A stretch of 64,000 bases of DNA from Candidatus Leptovillus gracilis (GCA_016716065.1 JADJXA010000002.1:959829-1023828); one strand, 5' to 3'. Numbered from the stretch's first letter, positions 25,025-34,539 are shown. Program-made: numbers and translations. Notes: a model not told the origin generated them from the sequence alone.

Positions 25025-26155
25025 ATGAAAGCTGAAATCATTAGCATTGGTACCAGGCTGCTTATGAGCGACGTTTTGGACACCAATGCAGCTTATATTT
25101 CCCGCAGCCTGCAAGAATTGGGCGTTGAGCTAATTTACAAGGTTACAGTGGGTGATGACCTGGAGCGCATCACCGATGCGCTGCGCATTGCCCTGGCGCG
25201 CGCCGACGTGGTGCTGACCACCGGCGGTCTGGCGGATGGCCCTGATGAATTGACGACTCAGGCGGTGGCAACGGCCGTTCAAATTCGTATAGACCCACAA
25301 AAACAGACGTTGGTGGGCGTCATCCAGTTGGGCGTGGTTTCTTCCAGAAATGTTGGTTTTATTGTGGAACATGCGCCCGGCATACTGGTTTGCCTACCTG
25401 GCGATCGGCGCGAGATGTCTTATTTGTTGGAAACGGAAGTGCTGCCTTATTTGCAGGCGCGAATCAACTTGCAGTCTGGCCTGCGCATTTTGCGCACCGC
25501 CGGCGTCATGGAGAGCAGCCTTCGCCAGCAGTTGGCCGATTTACCACTGCAACCGAACCAATGGATTGGCTTTGATTCTTACGCCGGGCAAACCAATGTG
25601 CGCCTGCGAGTTGTGGCCGAAAGTCCGGCTGCGGTACAGGCGCAGTTGGCCCAGTTACAGGAGGAAGTATCGGCCCGTTTAGGCGACCATGTGTATGGGC
25701 AGAACCACGACCGATTAGAAACGGTGGTTCTGGCGCTGTTGGCGAAAGGCGATTACGCGCTGACCATTGGCGAATGCCACACCGACCAGGCGCTGGCGCA
25801 GGCGATGAGGGAAGAGACGGCCGTTCCCTCCCCCCGCGTCACATTCCTGCCAATCACCCACCCGGCCGAGCTGGCGGCGGCCATCGGCATCGCCGCGCCA
25901 GACGCCGCTGTGGCTCTGTCTCAGTGGTGTCGTGGGGCGGTGGAAATGATGCTGCGACAAACGGCCGTTGACCTCTCCCTCCTCATCTACAACGATATAA
26001 TGCCCGGTGGGGTGCAGCTAAGCGTCTATCTGGCTTCGGCGCAGGGCGTTTCAGTCAGCCAACGTTCCTTTGGCGGCCACCCGGAACATATTCATCAATG
26101 GGCCAGCACCCTGGCGTTGACCCATCTCTACCGCTGGCTGCTGACCCATGTTTGA
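25025..26155 (+). CDS. divergent CinA-like molybdopterin-binding-domain protein
   Basis: The ATG at 25025 follows CAAGGGGG; the reading frame upstream belongs to the insertion sequence. The N-terminal half matches the CinA/MoaB-type domain: MKAEIISIGTRLLMSDVLDTNAAYISRSL, then GDDLERITDALRIALARADVVLTTGGL. In typical CinA the motifs are GxELLxGxxxDTN and TTGGLGPTxDD. Here they read GTRLLMSDVLDTN and TTGGLADGPDE, so key residues of the hydrolase site are altered. The C-terminal CinA deamidase-like domain is also weakly conserved (LLAKGDYALTIGECHTDQALA). Activity is uncertain. The adjacent IS has probably replaced the original promoter. Confidence 0.75.
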   Translation: MKAEIISIGTRLLMSDVLDTNAAYISRSLQELGVELIYKVTVGDDLERITDALRIALARADVVLTTGGLADGPDELTTQAVATAVQIRIDPQKQTLVGVIQLGVVSSRNVGFIVEHAPGILVCLPGDRREMSYLLETEVLPYLQARINLQSGLRILRTAGVMESSLRQQLADLPLQPNQWIGFDSYAGQTNVRLRVVAESPAAVQAQLAQLQEEVSARLGDHVYGQNHDRLETVVLALLAKGDYALTIGECHTDQALAQAMREETAVPSPRVTFLPITHPAELAAAIGIAAPDAAVALSQWCRGAVEMMLRQTAVDLSLLIYNDIMPGGVQLSVYLASAQGVSVSQRSFGGHPEHIHQWASTLALTHLYRWLLTHV

Positions 26156-26211
26156 TTTTGTGGCAGAATCTGCCTGGTGACCAACCAACTCATCACCATC
26201 CGGTCCTATTT

Positions 26212-27411
26212 TTGAACGCGCTCATCCTCTACGTCTCGATTGGCTCCGGTCACCGGCGCGCCGCAGAAGTCCTGGCCGACACCTTCGCCCGGCAGTTTGG
26301 CTGGCGCTGCCACACAGTAGACTTGTTATCGGTTGTGTCACCCCGCTTGCCCGACCTGGCGAACAGCCTGAGCGCCCTGCTGCTGAAAATAGCCGCCTCG
26401 TTTTACGATCAATATTGGGCCGATGACGAGGCGCTGCGCGGCGTGGACCGGCTGCTGCTGTTGGCCGATTTGCCAGGTCTGATGCGCGAGATGTTGGCCG
26501 AAATGCAGCCAGCCATCTGTGTGTGTACCCACGCCCTGCCGGCGCGGATTTTGAGCCTGTTGTGGCTAAAAGACGGCCGTTCTCTGCCCACCCTTAATGT
26601 CGCTACCGATTTTATGGTCAATGGCCTCTGGCCGGTGGAGCGCATGGCCGCTTACGTGGTCGCCGCCGAAGCGGCCCGCCGTCGCCTGATTGCCCGCGGC
26701 TTTCCGGCCGACCAGGTTTATCCGTTGGGCATCCCTATCGCCGACCACTTCCACTGCGCGGTGCGCCCGCGAGCCGCGCTGCGTCGGCAGTTCGCCCTGG
26801 CCGACAAACCAACTTTGTTAGCCATCACCGGTGGCTGGCGCATTGAACCATACGAGCAGATTGCCAGCCTGATGCGGCAGTTGTTTCAGTATTGGGCTGG
26901 AGGACAACGGCCGTTGGCCGCCGAATGGCAAATCGTGGTCATTACCGGGCAAAACCGGGACAATCTGGCGGCGCTGCAACGGTTGGCCGGGCGGCTGCCG
27001 GTGGCGGTGACGCTGCTGCCCTTTGTGCAAAATGTTGCCGATTGGATGCGCGCCAGTGACCTGATGTTGACCAAACCCGGCGGCCTGACAGTGGCCGAAG
27101 CGTTAAGCTGCGACCTGCCGCTGCTGTTGGCCGGCATTGGCCCCGGCCAGGAACGGGCCAACGCCGCTTGGCTGGCCGGTGAAGGCTGCGCGGCGATTGG
27201 CGCTGCCGAAATTGACCATCTGGCTGGTCAGATTGCCGACTTGTTGACTGATGCGGCCCAGTTGGCGGCCATGCGCGCTCTTTGTCGGGAGTTGGCGCGG
27301 CCACATGCGGCCGAAGACATCGCCGGTTTGGCGCATCGTTTGCTGCTGGCCCCGGTAGGGCAAGATTTTAAGGGCTTCAGAAAACCCATAAGGTCTAATT
27401 TCCACGGATAA
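26212..27411 (+). CDS. MGDG synthase-like glycosyltransferase (GT28 fold)
   Basis: The sequence LILYVSIGSGHRRAAEVLAD is the N-terminal glycine-rich loop of the monogalactosyldiacylglycerol synthase/processive diacylglycerol glucosyltransferase family. TKPGGLTVAEALSCDLPLLLAG is the C-terminal nucleotide-sugar-binding site of the GT28 fold. The likely product is a glycolipid made from diacylglycerol and a UDP-sugar at the membrane. The start is uncertain: no ATG fits, and the TTG at 26212 is used because it begins right at the conserved fold. A TTG at 26152 overlapping the cinA-like stop is an alternative. Confidence 0.78.
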   Translation: MNALILYVSIGSGHRRAAEVLADTFARQFGWRCHTVDLLSVVSPRLPDLANSLSALLLKIAASFYDQYWADDEALRGVDRLLLLADLPGLMREMLAEMQPAICVCTHALPARILSLLWLKDGRSLPTLNVATDFMVNGLWPVERMAAYVVAAEAARRRLIARGFPADQVYPLGIPIADHFHCAVRPRAALRRQFALADKPTLLAITGGWRIEPYEQIASLMRQLFQYWAGGQRPLAAEWQIVVITGQNRDNLAALQRLAGRLPVAVTLLPFVQNVADWMRASDLMLTKPGGLTVAEALSCDLPLLLAGIGPGQERANAAWLAGEGCAAIGAAEIDHLAGQIADLLTDAAQLAAMRALCRELARPHAAEDIAGLAHRLLLAPVGQDFKGFRKPIRSNFHG

Positions 27412-27422
27412 GACGATGACCT

Positions 27423-27788
27423 ATGAATGAGCGACAGAAGTTGGGACGATGGGGCGAATCGGTGGCGGCGACTTATCTGGAAGCCCAGGGATACCAGATT
27501 GTGGCCCGCAATTGGCGCTGCCGTGATGGGGAAGTGGATCTAGTCGCCAAAGCGGGCGCGGAATGGGTTTTTGTCGAAGTGAAAACACGGCGCGGCTATG
27601 ATATGGGCACGCCGGAAGAAGGGCTGACGGCCGTTAAACAAAAAAAATTGTTGGCCGTCGCTCAGGCATATGTTTTGGCCCATGATCTGGATGTGGATTG
27701 GCGTATTGATCTGGTGGCAGTGGAGCTGGACAAAGCGGGCAAACTGCTGCGCTGCGACCATGTGCCCAATGCGGTGTTGGGGTGGTGA
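27423..27788 (+). CDS. YraN/UPF0102 family endonuclease-like protein
   Basis: The 121-aa protein has the restriction-endonuclease-like core of UPF0102: LGRWGESVAATYLEAQGYQIVARNWRCRDGEVDLVAKAGAEWVFVEVKTR. E14, D37/E and the ExK of FVEVKTR fit a PD-(D/E)xK metal site. Function is unsettled; members often lie near rnhB, as does the Holliday-junction-like group. The stop codon overlaps the miaA start (TGATG), so the two are translationally coupled. Confidence 0.9.
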   Translation: MNERQKLGRWGESVAATYLEAQGYQIVARNWRCRDGEVDLVAKAGAEWVFVEVKTRRGYDMGTPEEGLTAVKQKKLLAVAQAYVLAHDLDVDWRIDLVAVELDKAGKLLRCDHVPNAVLGW

Positions 27789-28702
27789 TGGTGCAGGGCA
27801 GATTGCTGGTCATTGTGGGACCAACGGCCGTTGGTAAAACTACCCTCTCCCTGCGTTTGGCGCAGACGCTGGGCGGCGAAATCATCTCCGCCGATTCGCG
27901 CCTGTTTTACTGCGGCATGGATGTGGGCACGGCCAAACCAACCGCCGCCGAACGCGCCATCGTCCCCCACCACCTGATAGACATCTGTGAACCGGACGAA
28001 ACAATGACTTTGGGCGACTATCAGCAGGCGGCGTATCGCACGATTGAGGCGGTATTGGGCAGCGGCCGTTTGCCCATTCTGGTCGGTGGCACAGGCCAAT
28101 ACGTCCGGGCGGTGGTGGAAGGGTGGGGCATCCCTCGCGTCGCGCCGCAGCCGACGCTGCGCCAGGCGTTAACGGCCGTGCCCGCCGCCGAATTGGCCCG
28201 TTGGCTGGCCGTGTTAGACCCGGCAGCGGCGGTGCGCATAGATGCCCGCAATGTCCGCCAGGTGATTCGCGCCCTGGAAGTGACGTTGGTGATGGGCCGC
28301 CCCATCTCCGAATTGCAGCGCAAAACGCCGCCACCCTATGCCATCTACCACATTGGCCTGACGCGCCAGCGGGATCAACTGTATCGGCGTATTGACCAGC
28401 GCGTAGACCAGATGATGGCCGATGGGTTGTTGGCCGAGGTGGCGGCGCTGCGGGCAAAAGGCTACGGCCGTTCCCTTCCGGCGATGAGTGGGTTGGGCTA
28501 CCAGCAGTTGGCGGCCTATCTGGATGGCGAAATGGATCTGGCGGCGGCGGTCGAGCGCATCAAATTCGAGACCCACCGCTTTGCCCGGCAGCAAGGCGCC
28601 TGGTTCCGTCCAGATGACCCGGCGATTACCTGGTTTGATATGGGGGCTGTGGGGGTGGAAACGGCCGTGCTGTCCGCTGTCGGCCGTTGGCTCAACGCTT
28701 AA
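27788..28702 (+). CDS. miaA: tRNA dimethylallyltransferase
   Basis: The 304-aa protein adds a dimethylallyl group to A37 of tRNAs reading UNN codons. The P-loop is VGPTAVGKTTL; the signature SADSRLFYCGMDVGTAKPT corresponds to the usual DSxQxYxxMDIGTAKPs, with Gln replaced by Leu. PHHLIDICEPDETMTLGDY and LVGGTGQYVRAVVEG follow. The C-terminal RFARQQGAWFR matches the tRNA-binding end. The ATG at 27788 overlaps the yraN-like TGA; two GTG codons just upstream are possible. The P-loop DNA contains one AACGGCCGTT palindrome. Confidence 0.95.
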   Translation: MVQGRLLVIVGPTAVGKTTLSLRLAQTLGGEIISADSRLFYCGMDVGTAKPTAAERAIVPHHLIDICEPDETMTLGDYQQAAYRTIEAVLGSGRLPILVGGTGQYVRAVVEGWGIPRVAPQPTLRQALTAVPAAELARWLAVLDPAAAVRIDARNVRQVIRALEVTLVMGRPISELQRKTPPPYAIYHIGLTRQRDQLYRRIDQRVDQMMADGLLAEVAALRAKGYGRSLPAMSGLGYQQLAAYLDGEMDLAAAVERIKFETHRFARQQGAWFRPDDPAITWFDMGAVGVETAVLSAVGRWLNA

Positions 28703-28738
28703 CCATAAGTCCAATTGCGCAGATTGGACCCATCTCGC

Positions 28739-29557
28739 CTATAGGACCAACAACGCCTGGTTCACCTGAGTCACCACGGCGTGGCTCACGTCGTCTAGCA
28801 AGAGCCGCTCCCAGCCAGAGCCGATGTGCGTGCCAATCACCACCAGGTCATAATCACCTGAGTTGGCTTCGGCGACGATCTCATCCACCACCAATCCATG
28901 CCGAATTTTAACCTGAGGCGCGTTTTTGCTTTCCGTTAACAGCGCCACATCGTTTTTCAACAGTTCACCTTCTGGAGTGTGTTCGGCTATTAATTCGGCG
29001 GCGCTGGCATACAACTGCCATTCTGGAATGCCTGGCCCGGCGACAATCTGGGACATTACGTGCAGAACGGTGATGTCTGCTCCTGTTTGGAGCAAGTTAG
29101 GCAGGTGTGTCATAAGCCGCTGCAACAGGGATGGTTCGCGGCCGCTTTCGCAGATGAGCAGCCGGTTCAGGCTGGTCGGTTCGCTTTTGGCAATGAGGAC
29201 CGGGCAGCCGGCGCGCAGCATCACCCGTTGGGCTACCGGACCGATCATGCGTTTGACCAGTTGATGAATGGGGCGCGACCCAACGACCACCAGATTGTAA
29301 GCTCCTTGTCTGGCTTCCAGGGCGATTTCGTCAACGGCACGGCCGATGCGAATTTTGCTGGCGACGGCCGTAATCCCTTCTTGTGGCAGCAGATTGGCCG
29401 CGTTGGCCAAAATGGCCGCGCCTTGCGCCCTTTTGTTATCATGCTTCACCACAGTCAGCAGCGTAACCGATCCATTCATCATTGCCGTCAACCGCCCACC
29501 CAGGCGCACGGCCGTATCAGAATGGGGTGCGCCTCCTGTTGCAATCAACATATGCAT
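28739..29557 (-). CDS. tandem-domain universal stress protein
   Basis: Two UspA domains lie in 272 residues. The first opens MLIATGGAPHSDTAVRLGGRL and carries VVGSRPIHQLVKRMIGPVAQRV, a loop like the ATP-binding GxxG-9x-G(S/T). The second carries VVIGTHIGSGWERLLLDDVSHAVV. The ATG at 29557 is preferred because GGAGG lies 11 bases upstream and MHMLIATGG is the fold start; ATG codons further upstream would put that RBS inside the gene. These proteins respond to energy or redox stress. Confidence 0.85.
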   Translation of the reverse strand: MHMLIATGGAPHSDTAVRLGGRLTAMMNGSVTLLTVVKHDNKRAQGAAILANAANLLPQEGITAVASKIRIGRAVDEIALEARQGAYNLVVVGSRPIHQLVKRMIGPVAQRVMLRAGCPVLIAKSEPTSLNRLLICESGREPSLLQRLMTHLPNLLQTGADITVLHVMSQIVAGPGIPEWQLYASAAELIAEHTPEGELLKNDVALLTESKNAPQVKIRHGLVVDEIVAEANSGDYDLVVIGTHIGSGWERLLLDDVSHAVVTQVNQALLVL

Positions 29558-29635
29558 CACGTTGTGTTCCTCCATTACCGGGCAAGGTCGTTGGTTCACT
29601 TGTTCGTTGGTCAACCAACCAACAACCCCATCGCC

Positions 29636-30778
29636 TTAAACCAACAACAAGACAATCGGAATAATCAAAATAGACATCATAAAAAATGTTAAATTGCGGT
29701 TATCTCTCGTTACCCAGCCAGAGAAATTCAACATCGCCCGCGCATAACGCTGATAGATAAAGGCCAATATGATAATAGATACGATGGTAATGCTGATCAT
29801 TTCTGCCAGCACCACCGTGAAAGCCGGGGGATTGTTCAACAAAACGGCCGCCAACAAGGTATCAACAAACGTCGTGATGTTGGCTCCCATGATATAGGGA
29901 ATCACATTTTCCCGCCGTACAAATCCGCGGTGGCTCAACGGAACCAAAATACTTAGCGACACACTCACCGACATGGAGATGAGCGTGATAGAAGCTCCTA
30001 GCAAAAACATCACCCAGGGCCGGTAAATCAGCCGCGATATCTGGCCCACCTGGCTTTCCTTCACCGACATCTGCGGCAGGCAGCGATCAAACAGGCTGAA
30101 GCTAACCATGATGGTTCCCAGGCCAGTCAGAAACAGCGCCCAACGCGGCAGCAGGGCCAGCAGAAAATTCACCATGGGGTCAAAAATCAGGTCTGTTACA
30201 GAATTCAAAAGTGCGCCAGATTGCAATTGAAACGAATGCAGCACACCAGATTGCAGCAAATAAATGCCTACAACCAGGGCAACCAGGTACGTGCTGCCCG
30301 TAACCGAAAGCGACAACAAACCCATTCCCAGACTATCGCGTTTGTTCCGGCCGCGTAAGACGTAAATGAAACCGATAAACAGCACAATAAAACTTGCGCC
30401 TAACCGGCTGCCGGTAATCATTGTAAATGTGCCCAATTCATCCAATACCCCGGCGTCGAAAAAGGTTAGGGCGGCGGCAGCCACCGGTGAACCGCTCATG
30501 ACTATGTAGGCAAAGAGCCAACCAAAACCGAGGCTGTTGACGGCATTGGTGACGGCGAATTGGTTTTGCACCAGCGGCGCCAGGTCGCGTGCGCCTTCCT
30601 TCATTTGGGTGATGCCTAAAATGAAGAGGAACAAGCTGACGATGAAGAGGCCAATTTTGCCCCAGGCGATTCGCTGCCAAATAGGTGGACGTATGCTGCT
30701 TTGTGGCCCTTTCAGATCAGTTGGCGTTATATTCTCTTTCGGTGATGACGTGAGTTGCGTTTCTACCGAATCATCCAT
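29636..30778 (-). CDS. Na/Pi-cotransporter-like membrane protein
   Basis: The 380-aa protein has about nine membrane helices. Two inverted half-repeats resemble PF02690 Na+/Pi cotransporters: FILGITQMKEGARDLAPLVQ in the first and VIPYIMGANITTFVDTLLAAVL in the second, where the family has IMGANIGTT. The QSSSATT signature of true phosphate symporters is replaced by MSGSPVAAAALTFF, so the transported ion is uncertain. The N-terminal 35 residues are polar and cytoplasmic. It lies 78 bp upstream of the universal stress gene on the same strand and could share its operon. Confidence 0.72.
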   Translation of the reverse strand: MDDSVETQLTSSPKENITPTDLKGPQSSIRPPIWQRIAWGKIGLFIVSLFLFILGITQMKEGARDLAPLVQNQFAVTNAVNSLGFGWLFAYIVMSGSPVAAAALTFFDAGVLDELGTFTMITGSRLGASFIVLFIGFIYVLRGRNKRDSLGMGLLSLSVTGSTYLVALVVGIYLLQSGVLHSFQLQSGALLNSVTDLIFDPMVNFLLALLPRWALFLTGLGTIMVSFSLFDRCLPQMSVKESQVGQISRLIYRPWVMFLLGASITLISMSVSVSLSILVPLSHRGFVRRENVIPYIMGANITTFVDTLLAAVLLNNPPAFTVVLAEMISITIVSIIILAFIYQRYARAMLNFSGWVTRDNRNLTFFMMSILIIPIVLLLV

Positions 30779-31030
30779 GAGCTAATCTCCTTGGGCTGAT
30801 AGACGGCCGTCAGGCAATCCTGTAACCTGCTGGCGCTTTGTCTTTCCTCCGGGCGGTTGCGGAGAACTCTGAGGGGTTGCTTAAATTCTAACCGCCACCT
30901 GGAGCAGGTGCAAGGCAAACGCCCGGTGACCGCCATTGAGGTTGTTGCGCCGACCAAATCGTTACCAGGCTTATCCGGTCTATGATACACTCCCCTCCCC
31001 CGGCAATGCGCCCTGGGAAAAGGATGTCTC

Positions 31031-32221
31031 ATGGAATTAGATGCGCCGATAGACGAAATTGTTGGGCAAAAAACGGCCGCAGCCGACGCCTTTCAAACCG
31101 ATCAGGTGATGACCATTGCCGGTGGTCATTTTGTTCATGATACCTACACGGCTTTCATCTCACCCCTGCTGCCGGTGCTGCAAGAGCGGTTGAGCGTGGG
31201 ATATGCTCTGGTGGGCAGCCTATCCATCTTCGCCCAACTGCCCAGTCTGCTCAATCCGTTCATTGGTTACCTGGCCGACAAAGCCAACCTGCGCTGGTTT
31301 ATCATCCTGGCCCCGGCGGCAACAGCTACCCTGATGAGCAGCATGGGACTGACCTCTACGTACCTTTCGCTGGCGCTGCTGCTGCTGGCTTCTGGCGTCA
31401 GCATTGCCGCGTTCCACGCGCCCGCCCCGGCGATGATCGCCAACATTTCCGGCCGCCGTATGGGCAAGGGGATGAGCATCTTCATGGCCAGCGGCGAATT
31501 GGGCCGCACGGTGGGGCCGGTGGTGGCCGCCGCTGCTGTCGCCTGGTGGGGGCTGGAAGGCATGTGGCGGCTGATGTTTGTCGGCTGGGTGGTGTCGTTG
31601 ATTTTGTATTTTCGCCTGCGTCACGTTGCGGCGATGCCTGCCGGTGATCCGGCGCTGACGGCCGTCTCGCACATGTGGCCGGCCGCCAGCCGTATATTCT
31701 GGCCGCTGACCTGGATTGTCACCGGTGGGATGCTGCTTCAGGCGGCCCTGACTACCTATTTGCCCCTGTTTATGAGCAATGTATTGGGTGCAAACTTATG
31801 GCTCTCGGCCGCCTCGTTGACCATTTTGCAGGCGGCCGGGGTGGTCGGCGCTCTGATTTCCGGCACGGTGAGTGATAAATACGGCCGTCAACGCATCCTC
31901 TTCATCGTGTTAGCCGTCTCGCCTTTGCTGCTTCTGGCTTTTTTGTATGGCCCTTCCTGGTTGGCTGTGCCCCTGCTGCTGGCCCTTGGCCTGACGGTGT
32001 TATCGTCGCCGCCCGTTTTCCTGGCTATTGTCCAAGACCAGTTCCCCAACCACCGCGCTCTGGCAAATGGCAGCTATCTGGCTGTCAACTTCCTCATCCG
32101 CGCCGCCGCCATCTGGGTGGTTGGTCTGCTGGCCGACCGTTATGGCCTGACGACAGCCTTTTTAATCAGCGGTTTGGCGGCGTTTGTCAGCCTACCGGCG
32201 CTCCGTTATTTGCCGCGTTAA
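31031..32221 (+). CDS. MFS transporter, fosmidomycin-resistance (Fsr)-like
   Basis: The 396 residues form twelve membrane helices in the major facilitator fold. The opening GGHFVHDTYTAFISPLLPVLQERLSVGYA matches the Fsr subgroup, and the loop between helices 2 and 3 reads GYLADKANLRW, a variant of the GxLADrxGRR signature. The second half repeats it as GTVSDKYGRQR. Substrate is not predictable from sequence. The 3' end overlaps the convergent MBL gene by 35 bp. A -10-like TATGAT lies at 30981. Confidence 0.85.
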   Translation: MELDAPIDEIVGQKTAAADAFQTDQVMTIAGGHFVHDTYTAFISPLLPVLQERLSVGYALVGSLSIFAQLPSLLNPFIGYLADKANLRWFIILAPAATATLMSSMGLTSTYLSLALLLLASGVSIAAFHAPAPAMIANISGRRMGKGMSIFMASGELGRTVGPVVAAAAVAWWGLEGMWRLMFVGWVVSLILYFRLRHVAAMPAGDPALTAVSHMWPAASRIFWPLTWIVTGGMLLQAALTTYLPLFMSNVLGANLWLSAASLTILQAAGVVGALISGTVSDKYGRQRILFIVLAVSPLLLLAFLYGPSWLAVPLLLALGLTVLSSPPVFLAIVQDQFPNHRALANGSYLAVNFLIRAAAIWVVGLLADRYGLTTAFLISGLAAFVSLPALRYLPR

Positions 32222-33005
32222 TGCCAACCAGCGAAAGTGTATCCCCCAGCGACAAAATGTGAGTATGGACTTCAGGCGCTAACTCGGCGGCGCGCCGGGC
32301 GAAGGCCAGCGGCGGCAGTCGGAGGAAGGCGGGGTTAAACAGCCCCATGCCGATGGGGTGCAGCGCCCCCCAATGAATGGGGATAGCGATTTGCGGCCGC
32401 AGCAGGGTCAGGGCCAGGGCGGCACGTTCGGGGTCGAGATGCCCCTTGCCCAATGTGGGTCCCCAGCCCCACACTGGCAGCAAGGCCACGTCTAGCTGCG
32501 CGCTCAGGTCGGCCATTTCCGGGAAGATGTCGGTGTCGCCGGCAAAGTAGATGGTGCGACGGCCGTCTACCAGGTAGCCATTGGGCTGAGCGGATGGGCC
32601 TTTGGGATGACGACGGCCGTCGTGTACCGCAGGGGTTGCCCGTATTTTCAGGCCGTTTACGGCCGTTTCCTCATTCGCCCGCAGCTCCTCCACGTTGGTG
32701 AATCCCTGGCGGGCAAAATAAACCGCGCTGTCGCCGGGCACAATCAGCCGTATGTGCCGCCCCAGGCGGTCCAGCGACGGCCAATCCAGATGATCCCAGT
32801 GCAGATGGGAGATCAGCACGGCGTCTATGTCCTGGAAATCGGCCAGTGGCATGTGCCGCGTGCGGTGAGCCAGATGGGCCAGATGGCCGCGTAAAACTGG
32901 GTCGGTCAGCAGACGCGCGCCGTCCATTTCGATCAACACCGTGGCGTGACCGACGTAGGTGATGCGCTGCGCAGCACGGCCGTTATCTGTTTGTTCTTTC
33001 ATCAT
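32187..33005 (-). CDS. MBL-fold metallo-hydrolase (UlaG/NAPE-PLD-like)
   Basis: The 272-aa protein opens RITYVGHATVLIEMDGARLLTDP and carries the binuclear metal motif SHLHWDHLD (HxHxDH). Further ligands are in TIYFAGDTDIF and AIPIHWGALHPIGMG. This set is found in the lactonase/NAPE-PLD-like subgroup of the metallo-beta-lactamase fold. The substrate is unknown. The gene begins with two ATG codons; the outer one is used. Its 3' end overlaps the convergent MFS gene. Confidence 0.88.
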   Translation of the reverse strand: MMKEQTDNGRAAQRITYVGHATVLIEMDGARLLTDPVLRGHLAHLAHRTRHMPLADFQDIDAVLISHLHWDHLDWPSLDRLGRHIRLIVPGDSAVYFARQGFTNVEELRANEETAVNGLKIRATPAVHDGRRHPKGPSAQPNGYLVDGRRTIYFAGDTDIFPEMADLSAQLDVALLPVWGWGPTLGKGHLDPERAALALTLLRPQIAIPIHWGALHPIGMGLFNPAFLRLPPLAFARRAAELAPEVHTHILSLGDTLSLVGINAANNGAPVG

Positions 33006-33110
33006 GGCTGTAGTATAAGGCAGCTTGCGGCAGCCAGCGTTCCCGGCCGTTGTTTGCTTATCGCTTGTTCATCGCTGCATAAGGTTCCCATAAGCATTGG
33101 ACGGCCGTTA

Positions 33111-33139
33111 TTGTGACCCCACCCAACGTTGGGTATAAT
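33111..33139 (+). promoter_or_regulatory. sigma70-type promoter of the LysM gene
   Basis: TTGTGA at 33111-33116 and a perfect TATAAT at 33134-33139 with a 17-bp spacer, 29 bp before the start codon. The spacer contains the dyad CCCAACGTTGGG. Confidence 0.7.
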
Positions 33140-33168
33140 GCCCTGTTTTGAGTGAAAAAAGGATTGGT

Positions 33169-34539
33169 ATGCGTGATAAAAACGAGGGGGCGGTGAGCCA
33201 ACCAGTGGTCCGCTGTCCCCGGTGCGACAGTGTGGTGGCCGGCGAAGCGACAGTGTGCCTGATGTGTGGCGCGGCTATTCCGGCCCGTCCGGCGGCGACC
33301 ACAGCGCAGCCACCGACGGCGCCGACTGCGCGTCCTGCGCCGGAAACGCCCGCTGACCCAGCGCCCGCTGCCCCAGCGCCCGCTGCCCCAGCGCCCGCTG
33401 CCCCAGCGCCCGCTGCCCCAGCGCCCATCCCCGACGTGTTTGAATCGGTGCTGCGTGAACGGCCGTCGTCGGCGCTGTTTTGGTTAACGGCCGTGTTCGC
33501 CGTGATCATTCTCGTCTTGGGTAGCCTGGTCTGGCAGTACCGCGACCCTAACCTCGTCCTGGCTCTCGTTCCCACCCCCACGCCCATCCCGCCCACGTTC
33601 ACCACCACGCCAACCAGCACGCCGCTGCCTACCGCTACCCTGCCACCCAGCGCCACGCCGACCATCACCCACACGCCGGCCCCCACCGACACGCCGCCGC
33701 CGCCGCGCCTGCACACCGTCAACAGCGGCGATACGCTGTTTGGTCTGGCGCTGCGTTACCGCGTTTCGGTTGAGTCTATCACCAGCGCCAATAATTTCTC
33801 GCCCGAATCGCCCATTTTGGCCGGACAAACCCTGGAAATCCCTTATCCTACGCCCACGCCGCCGCTCATTCCCGTGGGGGTGGAGGTCAACGGCGAACTG
33901 GTTATCGCCGATCCGACAAACTGCCAGCGGTATGAAGTGGTCTCTGGCGATTCGCTGTCGGCCATCTCTGCCCGTTTCGACGTGGACTACGACTTGTTCC
34001 TGCTGGTCAACCGTCTTACCAACCAATCCATCATTCAGCCGGGTGATACTGTGTGTGTGCCGACCATTGTCTACAACGCTACCTTGCCGCCCACGCCCGG
34101 CCCCTCACCGACGCCATCGTTGACGCCACCGCCGTCCGGCCCTCGGCTGTTGTACCCGGTGCAGAATGCCGTCATCTCCCCGCCCGACAGCCCGGTCGCG
34201 CTGCAATGGGTAGCCGTCAAGGACCTGGCCGCCGATGAATGGTACATGGTGGAGCTGACCGATCTGAATGCGCTAGATAGTGCGCCGTATCGCGGCTTTA
34301 CGCGCGACAATGCGTTCCGAGTTCCGTCAAGCTGGCGGCCGCCCGTGGCGGAACCCCACAGTCTGCGCTGGGGGGTCAGCATTGTGCGCGTTACCGATTG
34401 GCGCGCTGACGGCCTGCCCATTTACACTTACAGCGGGCAAAGCAGCCGGGACGCTTTTTTTGTTTGGGAAGGGGCCGTACCCACCCCGACGCCTACTCTT
34501 ACCCCCACGCCACGGCCGTCGTCCACGCCGTCGCCTTAG
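33169..34539 (+). CDS. LysM-domain protein with zinc ribbon and membrane anchor
   Basis: The ATG at 33169 has AAGGA upstream. A zinc-ribbon (CPRCDSVV...CLMCGAAIP) opens the protein, followed by an APAAP repeat, one membrane segment (FWLTAVFAVIILVLGSLVW) and a Thr/Pro linker. Two LysM modules follow: HTVNSGDTLFGLALRYRVS and YEVVSGDSLSAISARFDVD. A C-terminal beta-rich domain contains RGFTRDNAFRVPSSW, and the end is a second Thr/Pro stretch. LysM modules bind N-acetylglucosamine polymers in cell wall or surface polysaccharide. The orientation would place the zinc ribbon inside and LysM outside the cell. Confidence 0.85.
   Translation: MRDKNEGAVSQPVVRCPRCDSVVAGEATVCLMCGAAIPARPAATTAQPPTAPTARPAPETPADPAPAAPAPAAPAPAAPAPAAPAPIPDVFESVLRERPSSALFWLTAVFAVIILVLGSLVWQYRDPNLVLALVPTPTPIPPTFTTTPTSTPLPTATLPPSATPTITHTPAPTDTPPPPRLHTVNSGDTLFGLALRYRVSVESITSANNFSPESPILAGQTLEIPYPTPTPPLIPVGVEVNGELVIADPTNCQRYEVVSGDSLSAISARFDVDYDLFLLVNRLTNQSIIQPGDTVCVPTIVYNATLPPTPGPSPTPSLTPPPSGPRLLYPVQNAVISPPDSPVALQWVAVKDLAADEWYMVELTDLNALDSAPYRGFTRDNAFRVPSSWRPPVAEPHSLRWGVSIVRVTDWRADGLPIYTYSGQSSRDAFFVWEGAVPTPTPTLTPTPRPSSTPSP
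33361..33420. repeat. four perfect 15-bp coding repeats (GCGCCCGCTGCCCCA)
   Basis: Tandem units each encode APAAP in the spacer between zinc ribbon and membrane segment of the LysM protein. The exact match between units suggests recent expansion; length changes would keep frame. Confidence 0.9.

Noticed and set aside
23522..26155. One very long plus-strand frame of 877 codons across the IS and the cinA-like gene
   Set aside because: The first 500 codons are the antisense of the transposase; only the part from 25025 has a fold, an RBS and homology.
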